Of a stretch of DNA of 13,348 bases, positions 1-6,557 are shown in pieces. The DNA comes from Gammaproteobacteria bacterium UBA1119 (lineage in GTDB: Bacteria > Pseudomonadota > Gammaproteobacteria > Pseudomonadales > Azotimanducaceae). Within the stretch, counting starts at the first letter, position 1, and every line of letters begins with the position of its first letter. A model generated the notes under the pieces. The model saw only the letters and a program-made list of their open reading frames with translations. It ran no database searches and was not told the DNA's origin. The position numbers and the translations under genes were made by a program. Location of the stretch: positions 26,033-39,380 of the forward strand of contig DCBA01000068.1 of the NCBI GenBank assembly GCA_002313255.1. Direction: 5' to 3'.

Positions 1-42
1 CGCAAGCCCGCAAGCCCTTTAACAATGGGTCCTAACCCATGA
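1..42 (+). CDS. Possible 3' end of an upstream gene (partial)
   Basis: The frame starting at base 1 is open for 13 codons and ends in a TGA at 40-42. That stop overlaps the ATG of the LarA-family gene in an ATGA arrangement, typical of translationally coupled operon genes. The other two forward frames also end close by, at 20-22 and 33-35, so the frame choice rests only on the overlap. The peptide (ending in PNP) is too short to assign to any family. The coupling idea is inference. Confidence 0.25.
   Translation, partial: RKPASPLTMGPNP
25..40 (+). promoter_or_regulatory. Hairpin covering the start codon of the LarA-family gene
   Basis: ATGGGT at 25-30 and ACCCAT at 35-40 form a perfect 6-bp inverted repeat with a 4-base loop. 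The last two bases of the right arm are the A and T of the start codon at 39. No good Shine-Dalgarno sequence precedes this ATG. A hairpin here would hide the start unless a ribosome finishing an upstream gene opens it. The repeat is visible; the regulatory role is inference. Confidence 0.35.
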
Positions 43-1340
43 AAGTCGATCTTTTGTACGGTAAATCAGTCCTGACTGTATCGTGCCCCGCGAAAGTCGA
101 GGTTACGGTGGTACGCAAACCGTTGATGCCGGCCCTTGATAATCCGGGCATAGCCGTTTCTAACGCGCTCGCTCGGCCCATTGGTTGCGACTCCTTGCAA
201 CATCTCACCGCGGACAGTCGGTCCGCCTGTATTTTGATCTGTGACGTCACACGACCGGTACCGAACCGCCTGTTCCTTCGCCCGCTTATCGAAACACTGA
301 TAGGCGCCGGGATTTCATCGGACAGTATTACCGTTCTCGTTGCGACCGGGTTGCATCGACCGAACGAAGGCGATGAATTGGCAAGCGTTATTGGCGACGA
401 CTGGGTCTTGAATAACGTACGCGTCGTCAACCACAACGCGCTTGATGACGAGGAGCACACGGACCTCGGTTTTACCTCTCGAACCACGCCCGTCGGCCTC
501 GACAGTCGATTTGTTGAAGCCGACCTGGGTATCGCCACGGGTCTGGTCGAACCTCACTTTATGGCCGGTTATTCGGGTGGTCGTAAGGTCGTCGTCCCGG
601 GTATCGCCCAGGCCGATACGATCCGAACCCTGCACAGCGCCCGCTTTATGGAAGACCCAGCGACGGTGCAATGCAACCTTAAAGGCAATCCGCTGCATGA
701 AGAACAGCTTGAAATCATTGCGATGCTGCAACGATACAAGGGTCGCAATCTGTTCGCCCTTAACACGGTGATAAACGATGCGCGTGAGCTTTCGTTCGTC
801 AATTTTGGCGAAATCGTCGCCAGCCACCTAGAGGCCGTCGCCTTCGCCGACCGATACTGTACGGTTTCCACGCCAAAACGATTCAACACCGTGGTGACTT
901 CGGCTGCCGGATTCCCACTGGATCAGACCTATTACCAGACCGTGAAGGGCATGGTGAACCCTATGGGGATTCTTGCTAAGCGTGCGAACCTTATTATCGC
1001 GTCCGAGTGTGCCGAAGGCCTTGGTTCGCCTGCCTATCGGGCATCCCAAGAACGACTCCTGCTTGAGGGTCCAGACGCGTTTCGCGCACGGATTCTTAGT
1101 AAATCCCTCGCTGATATCGACGAATGGGAGACAGAAATGCAATTGAAGTCGCAACGTCGCGCCGACATTAAGCTCTATACCACGGGTCTAACTGCAGACG
1201 AGCGCGCGCTCACTGGCGTTGAAATGATCGAGTCGGTCGATGCGGCCATCGAAGAGAGCGTTCGAGCGACAGGCGATCCCGCTGTCGCAATCATTCCCGA
1301 AGGACCCTACGTCGTCCCATATTTCCAACCCCAGTTCTAG
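39..1340 (+). CDS. LarA-family nickel-dependent 2-hydroxyacid racemase/epimerase
   Basis: This 433-residue protein is a full-length member of the lactate racemase (LarA, DUF2088) family, cytoplasmic enzymes that use a nickel-pincer nucleotide to racemise 2-hydroxyacids by hydride transfer. The family signatures are all present: DVTRP with D69 and R72, TGLHRP with H106, EPHFMAGYSGGRK with H173 and the cofactor-binding lysine K183, H199, and a C-terminal LDQTYYQTVKG stretch with Q296 and K303. These match the LarA residues D72, R75, H108, H174, K184 and H200. The N-terminus (KVDLLYGK) is typical of the family, which supports the ATG at 39 despite a poor ribosome site. No larB, larC or larE cofactor genes lie here. 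Many LarA homologues act on acids other than lactate, so the substrate is unknown. The CoA-transferase next door suggests the product is thioesterified. Confidence 0.88.
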   Translation: MKVDLLYGKSVLTVSCPAKVEVTVVRKPLMPALDNPGIAVSNALARPIGCDSLQHLTADSRSACILICDVTRPVPNRLFLRPLIETLIGAGISSDSITVLVATGLHRPNEGDELASVIGDDWVLNNVRVVNHNALDDEEHTDLGFTSRTTPVGLDSRFVEADLGIATGLVEPHFMAGYSGGRKVVVPGIAQADTIRTLHSARFMEDPATVQCNLKGNPLHEEQLEIIAMLQRYKGRNLFALNTVINDARELSFVNFGEIVASHLEAVAFADRYCTVSTPKRFNTVVTSAAGFPLDQTYYQTVKGMVNPMGILAKRANLIIASECAEGLGSPAYRASQERLLLEGPDAFRARILSKSLADIDEWETEMQLKSQRRADIKLYTTGLTADERALTGVEMIESVDAAIEESVRATGDPAVAIIPEGPYVVPYFQPQF

Positions 1341-1409
1341 AATTTCCGAAACCAGGGGGCTCGAACGCTATCTAGCGAGCGGGATAATATCTTCTCTCGG
1401 AGACACACA

Positions 1410-3788
1410 ATGACTAAAGCATTTCAGGGAATCCGGGTCATCGATTTATCGGACCGTCATGCAGGCGCGTACGCTGCCCGCATGTTCGGCGATTTTGGCG
1501 CCGACGTAATACTCATTGAAGACGCTCGGGGCCACCCCCTGCGACACGAACCTCCCTTTATTAATAACGAATCCGGCAACCCGGAATCGTTGCTTCACCA
1601 CTACGTCAATTGGAATAAGCGTTCCGTCGCCGGAACTATCGAAGATCACCGGGGTTTGATCGCAGGCGCGGATGTAATCGTCACGACATCCACAGAGATA
1701 CCGGATGCCGTATTGCAGCGGTCACCGGACTCGGTGCATCTATCCATCACCCCGCATGGACTTGAGGGCCCCCTGGCGGAGTTCCCCGGTAACAATCTGA
1801 CAACGTGTGCCCGTGTAGGCTGGAGTGCGATTAATCGCTATGTCGACGAACCCCCGCTGCAACTCCCTCTTCACCAAACCGGCTACATCAGCGGAGTTGC
1901 GGGTTTTGTAGGTGCGGCAGCTGCGCTGTTTCGCAGCGGCAACAGCGGTCACGGAGAGTGCGTCGACGTCAGTGAGATGGAAGCGATGGCCAATACCTGT
2001 GCACCGTGGGCCGAACTTGGATTATTCATTGGCGGTAATCGAATGGCGCACGGGCCCAACGGAAAACGCGATCGCGGACGGGCAGGACCTCTGTGGAAAA
2101 CTCATAACGGCGCGATCAATTTCGGCTATGGCGACTGGGCATTCTGGGAAGATGCAATGAACTTTCTTGATTTGCCAGAGTTGGCCAAAGACCCTGACCT
2201 CATCCCGGTACTCGGACGCAATCAGAAAGATACTCGACCGGTTCGCGACGGGCTCGAAGAAGCGGCCGCTAAACGGGATAAATGGGAATTATTCCACGGC
2301 CTTGTCCAACGTCGCTGCATCGCTGGTGTGGTGCAGAACGTACAGGAGTTGCTCGAAAACGAGCACCTGCGATCACGCGATTACATCGTATCCACTGAAA
2401 TAGGCGACCACCGGGTCCATGCACCAGGAGCACCCGCGAAACTATCCGCAACTCCATGGTCTCTCAGTCGGGCGGCACCCGAGATCGGTGAACATGACGG
2501 TGACGTCCAAACGACGGTGCGGAAGCGTCGACAGAGTACTGGTACGCCTAATCTACCGCTAAGCGGCATACGCGTACTCGCCTTTACTCAGGCATGGGCT
2601 GGCACTTTCGCGACCCAGTTGCTCGGATTACTCGGGGCAGACGTGGTTCAGATCGAAAGCCCTAAGCGGCCCGACGTCTGGCGCGGCGCCGGTGCGCCGG
2701 TTCCCCCCGCCGTTCGTAATCCCGACATCGAACAGAATCCGCTCAACAACAACGGCATGTACAACACCGTTAATCTCAACAAACGCGCCATTACCCTTGA
2801 TATGGCGAATCCCCGCGGTCGCGACATGTTTTGGCGCATGATTCCCAAATTCGATGTCCTCGCAGACAACTTCAGTCCGCACGTCATGGGCAATTGGGGC
2901 GTCACCATGGAAGCCCTACGCGAACACAGGAAAGACATTATCTTTGCGTCGGTCTCAGGATATGGCGCTACTGGACCACTCGCAGAATATCCAGCGAACG
3001 GTGCAACGACAGAGCCGATGGCTGGCCTATCCTCGATCCATGGCTACCCGGGGGAAATCGCACAGAATACCGGGGGGCTGATCCCCGACCCGATCTCAGG
3101 CTATTACCTTACTGCCGCGATCCTTGCAGCGCTTAATCATCGACAACGCACCGGCGAGGGACAACGCATCGATGCGGCAATGATTGAAGCCGTCGCTGTC
3201 CAGCTCGGGGACGCCATGCTCGAATTCGATGGCAACGGCAATCTGCGCGGTCCAAGCGGTAACCACCATCCACGAATTGCGCCGCACAACGTGTATCGGA
3301 CCAAGGGCGACTCTTGGCTTGCAATTGCCGCCGAAACCGACGAAGCATTTTCCGCGCTGGCGCAGCTTACCGGTATCAACGACGATCGTTTCGCGTCCAT
3401 GGCCCTCCGAAAATCCAACGAAAGCGCTCTCGATGAAGCCATCTCTAAATGGGCGGCGAATGTCGACGCCGATGCAACGGCTGTCGAACTCTGTCGCTTA
3501 GGCATCGCGGCCGCGCGCGTGGAACCGTTTGAGGAGATCTACCAAGAACCGAATCCACAATTCGTGGCGCGAGATTTTCTCCGTCCCATCACGCATCCAG
3601 AATCGGGGACCCACTATATGCCCATGGTGCCTTGGCTATACCAAGACACGCCACGCGGTACGATCACCCACGCTCCTTGTTTTGGCCAACACAGTCGTGT
3701 GGTGTTCGAAGAAGAGCTTGGCGTAGGCTTGGAGGAATACAAGGAACTAGAAGAATTAGGCATTACCGGGACTGAGCGACTTCGCTGA
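1410..3788 (+). CDS. Tandem class III CoA-transferase (CaiB/BaiF fusion), N-terminal domain probably inactive
   Basis: The protein (792 residues) contains two family III CoA-transferase domains, about 5-350 and 384-785, joined by a polar linker. Both open with the family signature (GIRVIDL...FGADVILIE and GIRVLAF...LGADVVQIE). Single-domain members are about 400 residues. In the second half D560 in PDPISGYY sits where the aspartate that forms the acyl-enzyme anhydride is expected. Aligning the first half on the shared GxG-(I/V)D segment puts Gly158 there, so only one active site seems functional. DMSP CoA-transferase/lyase DddD is a known tandem family III protein, but none of its usual partners is seen, so I give no symbol. 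GGAG at 1399-1402, seven bases before the ATG, fixes the start. The LarA-family gene ends 69 bases upstream, suggesting an operon for a 2-hydroxyacid. The substrate is unknown. Confidence 0.88.
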   Translation: MTKAFQGIRVIDLSDRHAGAYAARMFGDFGADVILIEDARGHPLRHEPPFINNESGNPESLLHHYVNWNKRSVAGTIEDHRGLIAGADVIVTTSTEIPDAVLQRSPDSVHLSITPHGLEGPLAEFPGNNLTTCARVGWSAINRYVDEPPLQLPLHQTGYISGVAGFVGAAAALFRSGNSGHGECVDVSEMEAMANTCAPWAELGLFIGGNRMAHGPNGKRDRGRAGPLWKTHNGAINFGYGDWAFWEDAMNFLDLPELAKDPDLIPVLGRNQKDTRPVRDGLEEAAAKRDKWELFHGLVQRRCIAGVVQNVQELLENEHLRSRDYIVSTEIGDHRVHAPGAPAKLSATPWSLSRAAPEIGEHDGDVQTTVRKRRQSTGTPNLPLSGIRVLAFTQAWAGTFATQLLGLLGADVVQIESPKRPDVWRGAGAPVPPAVRNPDIEQNPLNNNGMYNTVNLNKRAITLDMANPRGRDMFWRMIPKFDVLADNFSPHVMGNWGVTMEALREHRKDIIFASVSGYGATGPLAEYPANGATTEPMAGLSSIHGYPGEIAQNTGGLIPDPISGYYLTAAILAALNHRQRTGEGQRIDAAMIEAVAVQLGDAMLEFDGNGNLRGPSGNHHPRIAPHNVYRTKGDSWLAIAAETDEAFSALAQLTGINDDRFASMALRKSNESALDEAISKWAANVDADATAVELCRLGIAAARVEPFEEIYQEPNPQFVARDFLRPITHPESGTHYMPMVPWLYQDTPRGTITHAPCFGQHSRVVFEEELGVGLEEYKELEELGITGTERLR

Positions 3789-3818
3789 CACTCTGGGGCA
3801 AAGAATCAAAATCTCTCC

Positions 3819-3824
3819 TATAAT
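3819..3824 (+). promoter_or_regulatory. Possible -10 box (TATAAT) for the redoxin/cytochrome/monooxygenase gene
   Basis: A perfect TATAAT lies in the 60-base gap after the CoA-transferase stop, 30 bases before the ATG at 3849. A transcript starting about seven bases downstream would begin just before the strong AGGAGG ribosome site at 3837-3842. The region 16-18 bases upstream is G-rich and does not resemble TTGACA, and there is no extended -10 TG. The promoter is therefore plausible but would depend on an activator or be weak. Confidence 0.35.
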
Positions 3825-3848
3825 TTGGTACAAAGTAGGAGGGACAAA

Positions 3849-5567
3849 ATGCACCGACGCAATTATTTCATAACCGCTGCAGCCGCATTGTGGGCGCTGT
3901 GCCTTGCCAACTCCATCAACGCGAGCTTAGTCGATAATTTCGAGCTCCTTGATCAACGCGGCTACGCTCATGAACTCTATTACCTCTCGGACGCCAGCGC
4001 CGTGGTGCTCATGGCCCACGCGTCGAGTTGCCAAGAGGCCAACCATGCAGCGGGGGTGCTCGCGAATTTAGCGGAAACCTATGGCTCAAAGGGGGTTGAA
4101 GTACGTCTCCTCAATTCTAACCTCGACGACGACCGCGCCACGATCCGTGCTGCCATGGATGCTGAAGAAAACGGTCTCGCGGTTCTCATTGACGATACTC
4201 AACTGATCGGTGAATCCCTAGGGTTTTGGCGAGCGGGCGAGACCATCGTCATTGATCCTGGTACTTGGCGCACTGTTTATCGTGGCGACATCGATGGCGT
4301 TGCAGCAACGCTCGATGCCATGCTCGGCGGCAATCCAATTCCAGCACACGTCGAACTGCAAGAAAGTTGCACGGTGTCGTTCCCGGAGCAAGAACTCCAA
4401 TCGACCCACTCGAGCATCTCATACACCGATACCATCGCACCGCTGTTAATCGAAAAATGCCTTGCTTGCCATCGACCCGGTGGCATCGGACCGTGGGTCA
4501 TGAGTGATCACAACATGGTGCTCGGTTTCTCCTTGATGATGCGTGAAGTGCTTCGAACCCAACGGATGCCCCCATGGCACGCCGACCCGCATCACGGACG
4601 CTTCAAGAACGATCGTTCACTTTCGATCGAAGAAAAGCAGACTCTTGTGCATTGGATCGAGGCGGGAGCACCTCGCGGCGAAGGCGTCGATCCCCTCGCC
4701 AACTTCGTACACGACTGGCCAGAATGGGAACTCGGCACCCCCGACGTCGTTATCGATATCCCGGCTCAGATGGTCCCCGCTTCTGGCGTTGTCGACTACC
4801 AGTACCCGACCGTCACCAACCCACTGGACCACGATGTTTGGGTACGAGCGGCCGACATCCTGCCGGGCGATCGGGCCGCGCTGCACCACGTGATCACGAC
4901 CTTTCGACCGCCGGGACAGGGTTCCGGAAGATCGCGTTTCGGCGGTCGCGGTTCTGGCGGGCTCGGGGGCTACGTTCCGGGATCAACCGGTAGCGTTTAT
5001 CCGGCAAACACCGGCCGATTATTGCCAGCTCGATCGACCATTCGGTTACAGATGCATTACACACCGTACGGGCGGGAAACCACCGACCAATCTCAACTCG
5101 GTATCTACCTACACGAGGAGCCACCATTACATCGTCTGGGCGGGAGAACGTTAATCAATTTCCGGTTCCGCATACCACCCCATACCAAAGCTCACACAGC
5201 AAAAGCCGAGCATGTGTTTAAGAATGATGTCTTGGTCTACAGCTTATTGCCGCATTCGCATTATCGCGGTAAGGCATCGAACTTCGTCGCGTTTTATCCA
5301 AATGGCGAAGAAGAAATCTTGTTGTCGGTACCCAACTACGACTTCAACTGGCAAACGACTTACCGGTTAGAAACACCAAAAATTCTGCCAGCGGGAACCC
5401 GCTTGGTGCATTCAACGACCTGGGACAATTCGAGTCAGAACCCAGCAAATCCAGACCCAAACAAGGAAGTCCGCTGGGGTCAGCAGTCGTGGGCCGAAAT
5501 GCTGTTCGGCTCGGTTACTTACCGCACGCTGACTGATGTCGAAAAACAATCCGTTGCCGCCGACTAG
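3849..5567 (+). CDS. Secreted redoxin-like / cytochrome c / PHM-like dicopper monooxygenase fusion
   Basis: The start is the ATG at 3849, six bases after AGGAGG, giving 572 residues; an in-frame TTG at 3825 lies upstream of that site and is rejected. Residues 1-25 form a signal peptide (RR, hydrophobic AAALWALCLA, cleavage near SINA). Residues 27-165 resemble a redoxin/thioredoxin fold but carry a lone Cys61 instead of CxxC. A c-type heme site C204-x-x-C207-H208 follows, with M240 in MPPWH as possible distal ligand. Residues 297-565 match the copper type II monooxygenase fold of peptidylglycine hydroxylating monooxygenase: H346-H347, H403 (QMHYTPYG), H469-x-H471 (HSHYRG) and M551. The protein probably works in the periplasm or outside the cell, hydroxylating an unknown substrate with copper, with the heme possibly supplying electrons. 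A Gly/Arg-rich loop at 356-377 splits the first copper domain. Domain assignment is firm; substrate and electron path are inference. Confidence 0.85.
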   Translation: MHRRNYFITAAAALWALCLANSINASLVDNFELLDQRGYAHELYYLSDASAVVLMAHASSCQEANHAAGVLANLAETYGSKGVEVRLLNSNLDDDRATIRAAMDAEENGLAVLIDDTQLIGESLGFWRAGETIVIDPGTWRTVYRGDIDGVAATLDAMLGGNPIPAHVELQESCTVSFPEQELQSTHSSISYTDTIAPLLIEKCLACHRPGGIGPWVMSDHNMVLGFSLMMREVLRTQRMPPWHADPHHGRFKNDRSLSIEEKQTLVHWIEAGAPRGEGVDPLANFVHDWPEWELGTPDVVIDIPAQMVPASGVVDYQYPTVTNPLDHDVWVRAADILPGDRAALHHVITTFRPPGQGSGRSRFGGRGSGGLGGYVPGSTGSVYPANTGRLLPARSTIRLQMHYTPYGRETTDQSQLGIYLHEEPPLHRLGGRTLINFRFRIPPHTKAHTAKAEHVFKNDVLVYSLLPHSHYRGKASNFVAFYPNGEEEILLSVPNYDFNWQTTYRLETPKILPAGTRLVHSTTWDNSSQNPANPDPNKEVRWGQQSWAEMLFGSVTYRTLTDVEKQSVAAD

Positions 5568-5589
5568 GCAATGAGCGCACTCTGGGCTG

Positions 5590-5607
5590 ATATACACTGA
5601 GGTATAT
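5590..5607. terminator. Short hairpin between convergent genes, possible bidirectional terminator
   Basis: ATATAC at 5590-5595 pairs perfectly with GTATAT at 5602-5607 around a 6-base loop. It lies in the 54-base gap between the stop codons of two converging genes, where a shared terminator would be expected, and is followed by the palindrome TAGGCCTA at 5607-5614. The stem is AT-rich and has no T-tract on either side, so it would be a poor intrinsic terminator. Confidence 0.25.
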
Positions 5608-5621
5608 AGGCCTAGCCGACA

Positions 5622-6377
5622 CTAACGACCCGTCACTTTTCGCGTTGCATCGCGAAACCGATCACGCTGCTCAGGACTTCCGCGAAGATCCTGATTGGCT
5701 TCGGCTTCGAGCCTAGTCGCGGACTCCGAAAGCGTTGCCGCATCGATCACCCGTTTTGAAGCACGGACAGCGGCAACAGAATTGCCTGCGATCTCGTGCG
5801 CCAGCTCCATAGCTTTGTTCATCAACTGGGGTTGAGGATAGACAGCACTCAGCATGCCCCATCGTTCCGCCTCATCGGCAGTGAATTTACGGGCCGAAAA
5901 GATCAGCTCTTTCGCTTTTGAAGACCCTACCAACCTTGGTAGCGATGCCGCAGCCACCACCAATCCGTATTCAGCACCCGGCAAGCGAAAGGTTGCGTTG
6001 TCAGATGCCAGCAGAATGTCACAGGCGACGGCTAACCGTGCGCCACCCCCATAGCAATATCCATTAATCGCTGCGATGACGGGTATTGGTGTAGCACTCA
6101 GCTTACTGATCGGGTCAAAAGCACTGATCCTATCCTCACCACTCGTTTTTTCGACACCACTCACCTCTAGCATGTCAGCGCCGGCACAGAATGCCTTCAA
6201 ACCGGCGCCCGTAAGCACGATTACTCGAATCTCTTCGTCAGCCTCTGCACGGGCTATGGCGTCCGACAAGCTCCCCGACAGTTCCCGATTAAGGGCATGG
6301 TGCCGCTCCGGTCGATTCATGATTAACACCAGAACGTGTTCTTCTTTTTGCTCTAGCAGTACCGCTTCACCACTCAT
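5622..6377 (-). CDS. Enoyl-CoA hydratase/isomerase (crotonase) family protein lacking the classical glutamates
   Basis: This 251-residue protein is a normal-length crotonase-fold enzyme acting on an acyl-CoA in the cytoplasm. Family signatures are NRPERHHALN near the N-terminus and the two oxyanion-hole segments AFCAGAD (64-68) and NGYCYGGGARLAVACD, with GGG at 110-112. Aligned to rat enoyl-CoA hydratase, the two catalytic glutamates E144 and E164 become R114 and G134. A simple hydratase reaction is therefore doubtful; isomerase, hydrolase or another crotonase chemistry is possible, and nearby E136 could act instead. I chose the ATG at 6377 because GGAGG (plus-strand CCTCC at 6386-6390) lies eight bases upstream; the in-frame TTG at 6392 overlaps that ribosome site. 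It converges with the monooxygenase gene and diverges from the MFS gene. Family sure, reaction not. Confidence 0.85.
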   Translation of the reverse strand: MSGEAVLLEQKEEHVLVLIMNRPERHHALNRELSGSLSDAIARAEADEEIRVIVLTGAGLKAFCAGADMLEVSGVEKTSGEDRISAFDPISKLSATPIPVIAAINGYCYGGGARLAVACDILLASDNATFRLPGAEYGLVVAAASLPRLVGSSKAKELIFSARKFTADEAERWGMLSAVYPQPQLMNKAMELAHEIAGNSVAAVRASKRVIDAATLSESATRLEAEANQDLRGSPEQRDRFRDATRKVTGR

Positions 6378-6557
6378 CTGCTCAACCTCCAAAAAACGAA
6401 TCTTACGTAACGTAGCTATGGTCGAGCTATAGTTAGTTTGTTAATTCGGCCATGTGGCGCAGAACCGTACTCGGAAGAGGTCCTTCGTTCGTCTGTGCCC
6501 CGTTACCCACTCTACGTATACCGAAACGCGGGAGATTGAAGATTCTAGACGTTAAAG
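6378..6557. promoter_or_regulatory. Divergent intergenic region with palindrome and helical-turn direct repeat
   Basis: This 180-base gap must hold the promoters of the crotonase gene (leftward) and the MFS gene (rightward). Close to the crotonase start it contains the palindrome TTACGTAA (6403-6410) and two copies of AGCTAT at 6414-6419 and 6425-6430, 11 bases apart, about one helical turn. Such an arrangement could be a repressor or activator site, though no regulator gene is encoded in the window. No convincing -35/-10 pair was found in either direction. Confidence 0.35.

Noticed and set aside
32..538. Minus-strand open frame antisense to the LarA-family gene
   Set aside because: Arginine/serine-rich shadow of a well-supported gene with no family features; the same holds for other antisense frames such as 828-1154, 3137-3505 and 4617-4889.
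1360..1382. Inverted repeat GCTC...GCTA TC TAGC GAGC between LarA-family and CoA-transferase genes
   Set aside because: The stem has a 4-base bulge, a two-base loop and no T-tract, so it is not a convincing terminator; read-through is expected.
1410..3788. Two separate CoA-transferase genes fused by a sequencing error
   Set aside because: The frame is continuous through the linker (about residues 352-384) with no start codon plus ribosome site before the second domain, and tandem fusions of this family are known.
3825..3848. In-frame TTG start upstream of the monooxygenase-fusion ATG
   Set aside because: It lies before the AGGAGG ribosome site and beside the TATAAT; the ATG at 3849 has ideal spacing and begins a clean signal peptide.
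6378..6392. TTG start of the crotonase gene at 6392
   Set aside because: It overlaps the GGAGG sequence that serves the ATG at 6377, and the five added residues match no family feature.
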